NCBI GenBank assembly: GCA_029891385.1
Contig: CM057235.1
Span: 10,907,001-10,971,000, forward strand
Length of the DNA: 64,000 bases
Origin: Erythroxylum novogranatense
Lineage: Eukaryota > Streptophyta > Magnoliopsida > Malpighiales > Erythroxylaceae
Direction of reading: 5' to 3'
Below the pieces are notes generated by a model. It saw only the letters and a program-made list of their open reading frames with translations. It was not told the origin of the DNA and made no database searches. Made by a program: the position numbers and the translations under genes. Shown here in pieces: positions 45,375 to 56,424 of this stretch; positions within the stretch are counted from its first letter, which is position 1, and each line of letters starts with the position of its first letter.

Positions 45375-45438
45375 AGGTTCGATGGATCGTCATTCCACAG
45401 ACGATATTGGGACTTCGGGCAGTAGCTTCGGAAGTGCG
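45375..45438 (+). other. Predicted LTR mini-exon in D 5' LTR (64 nt)
   Basis: Acceptor GATATAG ends at 45374 and donor GCG|GTGAGT starts at 45439. Intron 1 is 44375-45374 (1000 nt) and intron 2 is 45439-46260 (822 nt). Confidence 0.55.
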
Positions 45439-46628
45439 GTGAGTAACCTAGTTGGTTTCTCAACCTTATGTGTTTATTAATTATATGCATTGATTGCCGT
45501 GAGGAAGCAAGGATGGATATATGTGATTGAGTGATTTGATTGATTTGAACCATGGGTGTTGAAATATTGGATATGATATTGAAGTGCAAATGTGATTAAG
45601 TATGTGTAAATGCATGAGTAAATTGGATTGTAAATGTGTTAATGAAATGAAATGTAAAAGCATAGGAATGAAATACGGACTAAAAGTCCGAGGACATTGG
45701 AAATGATCGGAAATAGTAATTAATTGAAATTGGAAATAGAAATGCAATAATTGGAAATTGGAAAGTGACATGTGCATTCATGCATAGTAAATGATCGATA
45801 ATAGTAGTTGTGACCGTGGTACTAGCGTATGCGAGCCACAGCTCAATGCAACGTGCGAATCCTTCGGGCTTTCAGACACATCATGCCCAATGTATATGAT
45901 AGAGCTTTAAGCTCAGCGCACAGACCTCGGGTCCAACGGTGATAGAGCCTCAGGCTCACCGCAGGCATATCAAGCCCAACGATTTCAAAGCCACCGCTCA
46001 ACGTAAATGATCGGTATACGGTCCAACAACGAAATGAAAATTGAAAGTGTCTCATGGGCATTGCATATGTATATGGTACTGAAAATGTAAATTGACCGTG
46101 AATGACCGTGAAATGTGAATAAGGAAATTGCATGTGATATTACTGTAAGTGCTACTATGTGTTATGTGTATATGATTGTGAATGCATGTGTTGGGTGAAC
46201 CATCGATGATGGTTTCTCACTGAGTTCGCAAACTCACCCAACATTGCATCTATTTTTCAGAAGTGAAGAGTACCCGTTAGACACACGGAGTATGTCTACC
46301 GCTAAAGCGATGTCGGGTCGGGATCGATGTCGCCACATCTGCATTAGCATAGTGAATTATTTCATGGGCCCTTTTGATTTATGTGTACTTGTATGGTATG
46401 ACTGAAATTGGTTTATAATAGAAATTGTTTTGTAATTGCAAATGTTTTGTTATAATTGGGCCAAATCATTATTGTTTTACAGACTCAACTATTTTGAAAG
46501 AGAAGATAAATGTTATAACGAGTTTTAAAAGGTAGTGATTGTTCTAATCGCCACCCTCATGGTCACGGGCTCGGATATCACTTTATTGATGTCGGGTTCG
46601 GTCTCGTCGGAGTGGGGTGCTACATTTG

Positions 46629-46640
46629 TGGTATCAGAGC
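46629..46640 (+). promoter_or_regulatory. Element D primer-binding site (initiator Met tRNA)
   Basis: TGGTATCAGAGC four bases after the LTR end, followed by CCAG. Confidence 0.92.
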
Positions 46641-49600
46641 CCAGAAGTACAATCTTACATGGGCATTCTGAGACAAATGTGTCAAAGTGCATGCATATAA
46701 GTTATGTCTCGACAGATAGTGACGACTGATCCCCGGTCTAGCATATGAGTCTCATACATGAGGCTGTACTAGTGATTTAAGTGGTTAGAAATAGTGAGGA
46801 AAAGACGATATGGGAAAATGTGATAATTGAAAGTAGAAATCAAAGAAAAAGAACAAGTATACGGTGCGATATGATGATTGGAGATTTAGTGTATTGGTAT
46901 TGATAGGCGTATTATGAAATACGACATTAGAGTGATATTGGAAAAATCTGTGAATGGGAAGTAGATGTGAATTGTATATGTGTAGTTGTGAAGTGATAGA
47001 AGAAATATAGAGATATGTGAAAGAAGGCAAATAAAATGTTTTATGATCAGAGTTGCGCAGCGGAAGCGTGATGGGAGTTACGATTGGAGGTCTATGACCT
47101 AGAATTTGAATATGTTAAGTGAGAAAGCAACAATGAATGTATATTTGTGATACGGATTTGAGTGTGGTTGCGTAAAACAAAATGATGAAAGGATCGAAAT
47201 GAGAGAAAATAGTATTGAGAGAAGAAAAAGTAAAAAGTTGTTAAGGTCAGCGGATTTGCCTATGCGAATGCACACCTGATAAATGGAAATGATATCGGAA
47301 ATCAATTCGTGCATTAGTGGATAACCGCCAAGTCAAATAGTTAAAAGTTCGTGTGAGATAGAGTAAGAACCAAAAGTGTTTATAGTGATATTTGGAAATG
47401 AATTGAGATTGTAATTAGGATGTTGGTAAGGAAAAAGCCTCATGATCGAGGATAGGTGCGAAAAGGAAAAAGGTGGTCAAAGATCAAATGAGATTGAAGT
47501 GTCTTTAGCGTAAGTGACTAAGTGGTAAATTAATGTAATACTGTAAATGGTATGTACCTCAATGAACGGTATCAAAAAGAGATGCTTTGGTTATGTGGAT
47601 TATGGTATAGATTGATCGTCACAGGACATTGTGAATAATTGAAATCGATAAGAAATGTGACGACGGTTGATGATTAGGAATTGAAAGAAGAATTTCCCTG
47701 AATTGAATTAAGTTGATTAGATGATTAAAATTGAAAAGTTTAGAAATGAAAGGACAAATTGGAGAAAAATGTGAAATAAATGAAAAGTCTCTTTTAGAGA
47801 GGAAAAAATAGAATAAGTTATTAAGAAAGTATGTTTACGATAATGTAAAGAATTTGATTGTGTAATAGGAGTATTGAACAGTAAAAGGATATCAGTTGTG
47901 ATTTAAGGAGAATATCGGGTCAGATATATTTTGTGTGAATATCGGAAAGTATAAAGTGGTTTTGAAAATTTTGTTTGAAATGATAGTGAATAAATTGAAA
48001 TATGTGGAGAATCCGAGTAAAAGAATGTGTGTCAAAATATATATGATGAAATGGAGATAGATCGTGAGAAAATTTGTTCCTCATTGAGACAACCGATAAT
48101 TAGGAAATGATATAAATTGATTATTGATATGAAGAGTCATTATGCTACTTGAAGAGCAACATATCTTACTTGTGTTTAGAGTGAAATGTTTAAATTGTGT
48201 TCAAAGTGGATGATGATCGATTGAATACATTTGAAAAGTGAATAAGAGAAATTGGCACGATTGAGGAAATTGTTTGACATGTAAGTTTTATAAGAGTGAA
48301 TTTGATCTTGGTAGAATAATTAGTGGATGAATTATTATTATTCAACATGGTATTGGGAGATTAAATGCAAATAGAGGCGTGATAAATGTGAAATTGTAAA
48401 GGATAAGTATCTAAAGAATTTGGAGTTATAATAGGATTGATTGTATCTCGGATACATCCAGAAATTGGTAAAGGTCTTACGATTTGTAAATGATAAGGAA
48501 AGTGTTAAAAGGAAAATATGTGAAGTGTATGACAAATGATTGTAAGAAGAGATACTTAGAGAAATGTTCAATTCGAGTATTGATCGTATCAATTGAATTG
48601 GTGTTATAATATGAAATGAATTGTAAAGATGATAATGTGATCTATTGGAAAATGTAAAGAGATTCTATGTGTATGGAGATCAAGATAAGCTTATAGGCTG
48701 CATTGGTATTTGATGACTTAAAAATCTATTGTATTGAATAGTGTATTGGAAAGTGTTGTGAAAAGTTTGGAGATTCTATTTGTACAGAAAATGTTTTGGA
48801 TGAATATGCGTTTGTAAAGTAATAATGATTAAGTTATATGAGTAAATTGGGAAAAAAGGATTATGTGTTCGAATGTTTCCAAATTTTGATAAGGAAGCAA
48901 ATAATTAGATGATAAGATTATGAAACTGGATGAAAGATTATATGTAAACCGTCGAGTTGGTAAAGTGTAAAAGGAACGATATTAGCAATTGGGGATTCCA
49001 CATCAAGTGTGCAGAGGTGTATTGAAAGCATGGCAAAATCCGAATCGAGAATTTTGAATAGTGGATAGTATCGAGAAATGTGTGAATAGATTAGTTTGTA
49101 AAGAAAATGAGTAATGTATTTGGATTAGGAAATATGAGTAAAACTCATGAAAGGAATTGTAAGTGTATTAAAAGTGTAATGAAAGTAAAATGTGACGTTG
49201 AAAGATTATGAGTATGTTTGACCTATATGGTTGATGTGTGTTATCGATGTGAAACTAATATAGGTTTGGAGTTCATAAGATTATGAGATTGATGCATAGA
49301 TAAGATTGATTGTGTTTCGTTGGAGATATCATTTAAAAAGTGTATGAAAGGTTTTATATCTAAAAGGAGTTGTTCATTCGGATAGTAAAATGATCGACCT
49401 AATATAATTAGAGGCCTGAATGATTTAAGTTAAGATTGACAGTGTTTGAATCGAGAATATGGTATAAGAAATTCAAGTTGATGAGAATGAATTAAATTAA
49501 TGATTACCAAACTATTGAAACTCGATGAGATTAGAAATTGGCATTGAGAGATGCAATATGTTCAACGATCAGAGAATGTTTCTAAATGTGTCACCTTGGC

Positions 49601-50160
49601 TAATCTATGTAATGATTGAGATAACAGTAAATGGGAAATGAAATTTGTTATTAGGGGCCTCGATGTATTTGTGTTGTGAATCGATTTATGGATTGACAAG
49701 TCGGTGGTAACCTAAAAGATAAATGGATTTGTAAAGTGTTATATGGACGAAATAGGAAATATTGATATGATCGAATGTGTAGCATTGGTATTGGATATAA
49801 AGAATTACGAGTAATCAAAAAGAAATCGTTAAGCAAGATAGAGTTTGAGAAAGGAAAAGAGGTAAGTAAGCAGTTGTAGTGTGATTAAAATAGCAAGTCC
49901 GTCTAAAATCCTAAAAGATGATTCGGATCCCAAAATGTTACAAAGATTGAATTGGAAAATATTGTTAGGATCCGATATATGTGTTATCGATTTTGGAAGT
50001 GATAAATTGTGTGTAAAAGGGCAATATAGGGTTAAGAAAGATTTGATGTAAATTATTCAGATAGCGAAATAAGTGGAAATCGAGAGAATCAATGATCGAA
50101 AAGACTCCCCTAACTTGGTGATAAATCGTATATGAAATTTTGAGGACGAAATTTTTATTA

Positions 50161-50173
50161 GGAGGGGAGAATT
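50161..50173 (+). promoter_or_regulatory. Element D polypurine tract
   Basis: AGGAGGGGAGAAT, identical to the C tract. Confidence 0.88.
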
Positions 50174-53129
50174 GTAACATCCCGTTATCGGAGTGACGGG
50201 TAGATTAGTAATTTGGATTGAGTTAGGATTTGGTACAGGCAAAGTGTTGCATTGCACATGCATTACAGTTTTGATAGTCATTGATAAATGATTATTGACT
50301 GCATAAGTATATATATATGTACATACATGTATGACAATTCCCGACTTGATTGTGAAATTGGAAATTGGTTATAATTGGTCCGATGTGAATTGGCTTAATT
50401 GTGCAATTGGGAATTTATCAAAATTGTACATATGAGAATTGGTTTGTGAAAATGGGATATTTAGTAAGTGTATAATTGGGTTTTGAATATGAAATTGGAA
50501 TGAAATGGATTATAGAGAAATGGAAATTTGGAATTTGAGCATAGGAATTGGCATTACTCAATTTTAGTGAATTTAGGGAAATTTCTCCGGAAATTTTAGA
50601 GTAAGAGATCCGGACCGGAAAATTGGCTTAGTGACTGATTTATTTGATTCCGAGTCCAAGAATGAATGATAATTGATATGGAACAATTGGAATTATGATT
50701 TTGGGAGTATTGTTAATGGTTATTGCGAAATTGGGAGAAAAATGGAATAGAAATCGGATTTGTTAGACCCTAAGAATTGGACATGAGTCAAATGATTATA
50801 TATATATATATATATATGTATAAGCTTAAGAGAGAAGCTTAATTGTTCATTAAGCTCATCGGCGTTAAATGGGTGAAAAACTGGGATTTGGAGTTGCTTG
50901 AAGGATTCTTAACGGATCAAGCTCAATCAAGTAAGTTTCTATATGTTTATGAGTTAAAATCATTTCATTTGATCATTGATTTGAGTGAGAAATTGTTTAG
51001 AGAATTTGAAAGCATCGACGATAGGGTTTGTGAGAGTTTGATTTGGGTGTTTGATGAAAAAGGGTTTAAATGATGTTTTGAGGTTAGAAATAAGTTGGGT
51101 TTAAGGTTTAAAATGGATTGAGAGTGTTTAGAATGGATTTTGGTGGATTTATATCGAGGATCGAGAGATTTCGGTTTGGACGAGTTTACGGTTCGCACGT
51201 CGCGATTTAATATAAATATATATAATTGCGATGCTTGTGACGAGCAGAGTATCGACCGCATGCCGCGACGACAGCGGAGTTGTCTTGCGACGAGCAGGCT
51301 TGGTCCACACGTCGCGACGAGCAAAGCAGCGTCGTCGCGATGAACAATGGATTATCTGCGACGACGAAGGATGGGACGTCGCGACGAGGAGGAGTGTTTT
51401 CCGAAAAGTGAAATGGTTTAGTTATTTGAAATTTGAGAATTTTGGGATTTAATTTGGATTGGTTATGGATCAAAATGGCATTTGAGAGAATAGGAATTTG
51501 CAATTTGGGAGAAATGAAATCAAGTGATTATGAGATGATTGTTACAAGTAATGAGTTTGAGGTTTAATTTCAAATGAATTGGTTCTTAAATGATTAATTG
51601 GAATTTGAAGACTAAGAATAGTGAATTGATAAGAATAGGAATTTAGAAATTGAATTTGATGATTATCGAATTGAGTGGTGTTTAATTGGAATGTGACCTT
51701 AGAGTAAGGAATTGAATTATGGCATTGAGAACTGCTCAATTAGGTGAGAGTGATCATATTGAGAAATTCAGAATATGATTGGGAATGTCATAACATGTAT
51801 AGTATTTATCGAAATTGCTATTGATTATTGAATTTGGCATGATTGGTAATGTGTGATTTATTTGATTTGATATAGAGGTTCGATGGATCGTCATTCCACG
51901 GACGAGATTGGGACTTCAGTGGTAGCTTCGGAAGTGCGGTGAGTAACCTAGTTGGTTTCTCAACCTTATGTGTTTATTAATTATATGCATTGATTGCCGT
52001 GAGGAAGCAAGGATGGATATATGTGATTGAGTGATTTGATTGATTTGAACCATGGGTGTTCAAATATTGGATGTGATATTGAAGTGCAAATGTGATTAAG
52101 TATGTAAATGCATGAGTAAATTGGATTGTAAATGTGTTAATGAAATGAAATGTAAAAGCATAGGAATGAAATACGGACTAAAAGTCCGAGGACATTGGAA
52201 ATGATCGGAAATAGTAATTAATTGAAATTGGAAATAGAAATGCAATAATTGGAAATTGAAAGTGACATGTGCATTCATGCATAGTAAATGATCGATAATA
52301 GTAGTTGTGACCGGTGGTACTAACGTATGCAGAGCCATTGTGCTCAATGCAATCGTGCCCACATCGGGCTTTTAGGGCACATCATGCCCAATGTATATGA
52401 TAGAGCTTTAAGCTCAACGCACAGACCTCGTGTCCAACGATCGATAGAGCCTCAGCTCACCGCAGGCATATCAAGCCCAACGATTTGAGAGCCACCGCTC
52501 AACGTAAATGATCAGGCGCACGGTCACAACAACGAAATGAAAATTGAAAGTGTCTCATGGGCATTGCATATGTATATGACCGATCTGAATGTAAATTGAC
52601 CGTGAATGACCGTGAAATGTGAATAAGGAAATTGCATGTGATATTACCGTAAGTGCTACTGTGTTATGTGTATATGATTGTGAATGCATGTGTTGGGTGA
52701 ACCATCGATGATGGTTTCTCACCGAGTTCGCAAACTCACCCAACATTGCATCTATTTTCAGAAGTGAAGAGTACCCGTTAGACACACGGAGTATGTCTAC
52801 CGCTAGCAAGGCGTAGTATCGGCCGGGATCGGTGTCGCCACATCTGCATTAGCATAGTGAATTATTTCATGGGCCCTTTTGATTTATGTGTACTTGTATG
52901 GTATGACTGAAATTGGTTTATAATAGAAATTGTTTTGTAATTGCAAATGTTTTGTTATAATTGGGCCAAATCATTATTGTTTTGCACACTCAACTGCTTT
53001 TGAAAGAGAAGATAAATGTTATAACGAGTTTTAAAAGGTAGTGATTGTTCTAGACGCCACCTCAAGGTCACGAACTCGGATATCACTGTTGATGTCGGGT
53101 TCGGGTCTCGTCGGGAGTGGGGTGCTACA
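50174..53129 (+). repeat. Element D 3' LTR
   Basis: 2956 bp. TA repeat at about 50796-50818, donor GTAAGT at 50931, GC tract 51190-51395, acceptor ending 51875, mini-exon, donor GTGAGT at 51939, acceptor TATTTTCAG ending 52761. Differences from the 5' LTR cluster at CG sites. Confidence 0.95.
51876..51938 (+). other. Predicted LTR mini-exon in D 3' LTR (63 nt)
   Basis: Acceptor GATATAG ends at 51875 and donor GCG|GTGAGT starts at 51939. Intron 1 is 945 nt and intron 2 is 823 nt. Confidence 0.55.
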
Positions 53130-53134
53130 AGTAA

Positions 53135-53168
53135 GGCCTCCGGTTCGATGACCGGTCCGAGTTTCAAA
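53135..53168. mobile_element. MITE-like foldback element, right part
   Basis: Continues the element at 43346-43621 after D and its second AGTAA. It ends with the inverted repeat GGTCCGAGTTTCAAA. Confidence 0.6.
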
Positions 53169-53225
53169 CTATTTTGATGCCAATGTACCCAAATATGGAA
53201 ATTATGATGTGATAAAGGAATAAAG

Positions 53226-54298
53226 TGTTGGACCATGGGTGGTTGACAAATTAAATCCTACTTATGTTTTGATAATAATAAAATGTATAGAATTGGTTAA
53301 GAAATTTATTTCAGGTGTTTTGGATTAAAAGGAATCTAGAAGAATTTGTAAATCATTGAGGAATCAAGAAGGAAACAATCTTCAACATGATTTAGACATT
53401 AAAAATGAAGATTATGGGAAGATTTGATAAAATGTATCTGTTGGAATCAGCAACAAGTCGACTAAGTATGACATAAGTCGACTAAGAATTAAGGATCATC
53501 AGATGGGAGTTAAAACAAGTCGACTGATATGTTGCAAGTCGACTACAAATCAACTGAATAGGAACACTAGTCGACTATTATGTCACTAGTTGACTTATCG
53601 AGGAGTGAAGTTAACGCCTGAAGAGAAATATGTTGACACTAGTCGACTATAACAACTCGACTAGTCGACTAACAGGTAGAGATGAACAAGATTCATCTGA
53701 ATCATTCACAAAAAGGAAAGGAGGATATTAAGGAACGACTATATGAAGTTATGAAACAGCTATGAAGGATGACCAATGACTCTATTCTTCTAAATACTCA
53801 ATATAAAAGAGTGGAGGATCAAGGGAAGAATGATACAAGTCCTATAAGCCAAATTATTCCTCTATCGTTTTCAAAATTGCTCCTTGTTGCTCTTAAGCTT
53901 ATTTCAAACTTGAATTGAGCATTGTTCTATCTTCTTTATCTCATTTTCTTGAGCTAGTTGAGTGATCAATGAAAGGTCACTAGAGAGGTAGGATTTGTGT
54001 CGGCAATCAAATCGTTTGTAAAGGTAACTTGAGCCGGAAGTCAAGTGGCATTGTAAAAGTTCACACTAAACTAAAAGGTGTATAGTAAAGTGGTTTGCCA
54101 AATCCTAAGTGGGAGCTTAGGTAAAGGACGTAGGTCTTAGCACCGAACCTCTATAAAAACAGTGTTTGCTCTTCTTCCCTACTCTTTACATTTAAATTTG
54201 TTTATATTGTTTTTGTGTGAATTAACTTATGATTTTATTGTAGAATTTTACAAAAATCTTTAAAGATCTATTCAACCCCCCCTTCTAGATCGTTTACA
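53226..54298 (+). repeat. Element G 5' LTR
   Basis: Starts TGTTGGACCATGGG and ends GATCGTTTACA, 1073 bp. Several CGACTAGT/GTCGACTA words repeat at 53455-53665 (about 10 copies of AGTCGACTA-like units). A second partial copy of its last 235 bases follows. Confidence 0.85.
53455..53665 (+). repeat. Repeated AGTCGACTA motifs in G LTR
   Basis: About ten spaced copies of the palindromic core GTCGAC within AAGTCGACTAAG-like or CTAGTCGACTA contexts in roughly 200 bases. Located in the likely U3 region, upstream of any leader. Confidence 0.75.
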
Positions 54299-54588
54299 AT
54301 TGGTATCAGAGTAGAAGTGGTTTGCCACTAAACTTAAAGGTGTATAGTAAAGTGGTTTGCCAAATCCTAAGTGGGAGCTTAGGTAGAGGACGTAGGTCTT
54401 AGCACCGAACCTCTATAAAAATAGTGTTTGCTCTTCTTCCCTACTTTTTACATTTAAATTTGTTTAGATTGTTTTTGTGTGAATTAACTTCTAATTTTAT
54501 TGTAGAATTTTACAAAAAGCTTTAAAGATCTATTCAACCCCCCCTTTCTAGATCGTTTACAATTGGTATCAGAGCAGAAGTATTCAGG
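54064..54588 (+). repeat. Tandem duplication of LTR end and primer site in G
   Basis: 54064-54325 and 54326-54588 are near-identical copies of about 262 bp. Each includes the LTR 3' end and a primer-site core: TGGTATCAGAG at 54301 and TGGTATCAGAGC at 54564. Confidence 0.9.
54564..54575 (+). promoter_or_regulatory. Element G primer-binding site (second copy, initiator Met tRNA)
   Basis: TGGTATCAGAGC, a perfect core. The first copy at 54301-54312 has GAGT instead of GAGC at its end. Confidence 0.88.
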
Positions 54589-54589
54589 G

Positions 54590-55530
54590 ATGGCACACAA
54601 TAACTTAGCGGAAGAAGGTAACACTAATAATCGCCCTCCTTTATTTAATGGTACTAACTACTCTTCTTGGAAAAATCCTATGAAGTATCATATTATAAGC
54701 GAAGGAGAAGAATACTGGAAGTTTATCATTTTCAGTCCACAAGCTCCATTGAAAGAAAATGGCGAGATGAAAACGGAGTTGGAATACGACGACAATGATT
54801 GGAAGAAAGCATACATAAACGCAAAAGCTATGAAACTGATTTATTGTGCTCTCACGGTTGAGGAATGAAATTGAGTGAACTCATGTACGAGTGCTAAAGA
54901 AATGTGGGAAAGACTTCGTATCACTCATGAAGGAACCAACCAAGTTTGAGAGACAAAGATCAACATGCTGCTCCATGACTATGAAATGTTTGTCATGAAG
55001 GAAGGTGAGTCTATTTTCACTATGCTTGATCGTTTTTCAGAAATCATAAATGGATTAGGCAACCTTGGAAAGCATATGACGGATAGCGAGAAGGTGAAAA
55101 AGATTCTTCGTTCACTGCCGAAAGAATGGGATTCACAAGTCACCGCTATTATGGAATCTAAGGATCTCAATCATCTGGAATTCAACGCCTTGGTGGGATT
55201 TCTCATAAATTATGAGATCATTCTCAAATCAAGAGGAGGAAGAGGTAAGTTACAAAAGTCAATTGCTTGAAAAGCTAATACTTCTTCTCTTGATGAAAGT
55301 GATGAAGAAATAGATGAAGAAGATGAAGACAAAGAAATAGCAATGTATGCCAGAAATTTGAGAAAGTTCAAGGGACTACTCAAAAATAGGAGGAAAGAAT
55401 TAAGTGGTGGAAGAAATGGAGAAAGAAAAGAAGTATACAATGGAAAGAATATCTAAGGGCTATGAAGAAAAGAAGAGCAATGAAGAATGTTGGAAATGTG
55501 GAAAAAGGGGACATCATGCTAGAGAATGCA
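54590..55530 (+). pseudogene. Element G gag with zinc knuckle
   Basis: Start at MAHNNLAEEGNTNNRPPLF, then NGTNYSSWKNPMKYHI, the copia gag N-terminal block. After stops near 54866-54950 it continues with LLHDYEMFVMKEGESIFTML, RSLPKEWDSQVTAIMES and NALVGFLINYE (55270), the UBN2-type gag domain. A further stop and a frameshift precede a zinc knuckle CWKCGKRGHHAREC at 55488-55529. The family protein forms the particle. Confidence 0.88.
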
Positions 55531-55664
55531 AAAGCTCATCTTCCACTTCAAATTTCCAGAAGAATGACAAATAAGACAAAGGGAAAAAGAAAGCTAGTCT
55601 AGTAGCCACTTGGAGTGATGATGAAGAAACATACCAAAGCAATGATGAAAACAACTTAGCGCTT

Positions 55665-56276
55665 ATGGAAAATAGCACTTCAATAAGTGATGATGAAAAT
55701 GAGGTAACTTTTATTGACCAAGATCTTAGAGATTCTTTTAATGCTTTGCAAATTAATTTTGAAGAAGCTATTGTGATCAACAAGAAATTGAGAAAGAAAA
55801 TAAGGGAATTAGTTGCTAAAAATAGTTCTTTACATGAGACTATTGATGATTTAGATTGTCCTAAGGAAGATCATTATGCATGCCTTGCTGAAAAGGAAAA
55901 TCTTATTTGTGAGCTTGATAGACTTAGAGGAAAATTTGCAAATGGAAATGAAAAGTTAGAAAAGATGTTATCTTTACAAAGATATTTAATTTCTAAACAT
56001 GGATTAGGATATAATCCCTTTCATAGAGATTGTTCTTTGATTTCTAAATTCACTAAGGATGGAAAAGTTGCTCAATGTGCTAGATGCTTGAAAGATAGTC
56101 ATATAGAAATTGCATGCAAAAGTATTAGGAGATGTGTTAAGGTTAAGAAAATCTGGGTGTTAAAAGGTACAACACCTCCAAATGTGATTTATATGACTAA
56201 CCAAAATGGACCCAAAATGGCTTGGGTACCTATAAGGAGAAAGAATGTTGATGTTGCAGGTACAAGCAAGGAATGA
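55665..56276 (+). pseudogene. Element G gag-pol linker region
   Basis: 203 codons, Lys/Glu/Leu-rich, with heptad-like spacing around residues 20-110 that could form a coiled coil. Ends VPIRRKNVDVAGTSKE, just before protease. Such a long linker between the knuckle and protease is seen in some copia lineages. I do not know its function. Includes two Cys pairs (CARCLKD, CKSIRRC) that are not a standard knuckle. Confidence 0.6.
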
Positions 56277-56424
56277 AAATTCATCAAGCACATGGTACAT
56301 AGATAGTGGATGTTCAAGGTACATGAGTGGAGACAAAAATCTCTTTATATAAATTAAACCAAAGAATCAAGGATATGTCACATTTGGTGATAACAACAAG
56401 GGTAAAGTCATTGGTATTGGCAAA
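56277..56424 (+). pseudogene. Element G aspartic protease
   Basis: The active-site block WYIDSGCSRYMSGD is encoded near 56297-56338, then a TAA stop at about 56349 in LFI*IK, then GYVTFGDNNKGKVIGIG. The catalytic D-S-G is present. It continues in frame into the integrase ORF. Confidence 0.85.

Larger units (their letters stand above)
43622..46624 (+). repeat. Element D 5' LTR
   Basis: 3003 bp. TA-rich TATA region 44243-44266, donor CAA|GTAAGT at 44375, GC-rich tract 44640-44890, acceptor ending 45374, mini-exon, donor GTGAGT at 45439, hairpin near 46193-46238, acceptor TTTTTCAG ending 46260. The GAGC/GCTC repeat block lies at about 45830-46020. Confidence 0.95.
46625..50173 (+). other. Element D internal region, no coding capacity
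   Basis: About 3.55 kb in which no frame reaches a recognisable retrotransposon domain. The plus strand is strikingly poor in C and rich in A and G. A few words faintly recall pol (for example TTATATGGACGA near 49738, as in the C core end), but spacing does not fit, so I do not claim a degraded pol. Confidence 0.8.
43622..53129 (+). mobile_element. Element D: complete but non-coding LTR retrotransposon (LARD-like), target duplication AGTAA
   Basis: LTRs 43622-46624 and 50174-53129 (3003 and 2956 bp) start TGTAACATCCC and end GGTGCTACA. AGTAA flanks it at 43617-43621 and 53130-53134. Primer site at 46629-46640 and polypurine tract at 50161-50173. The 3.55-kb interior has no gag or pol frame. 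The end of the interior keeps the AAATTTTGAGGACGAAATTT-type word and the polypurine tract found at the end of chromovirus pol. Replication would have to use proteins of another element, plausibly a relative of C. Confidence 0.95.

Noticed and set aside
49738..49760. Possible remnant of integrase (LYGR-like codons) in D interior
   Set aside because: Only a few codons match and distances to neighbouring motifs and the LTR do not fit.
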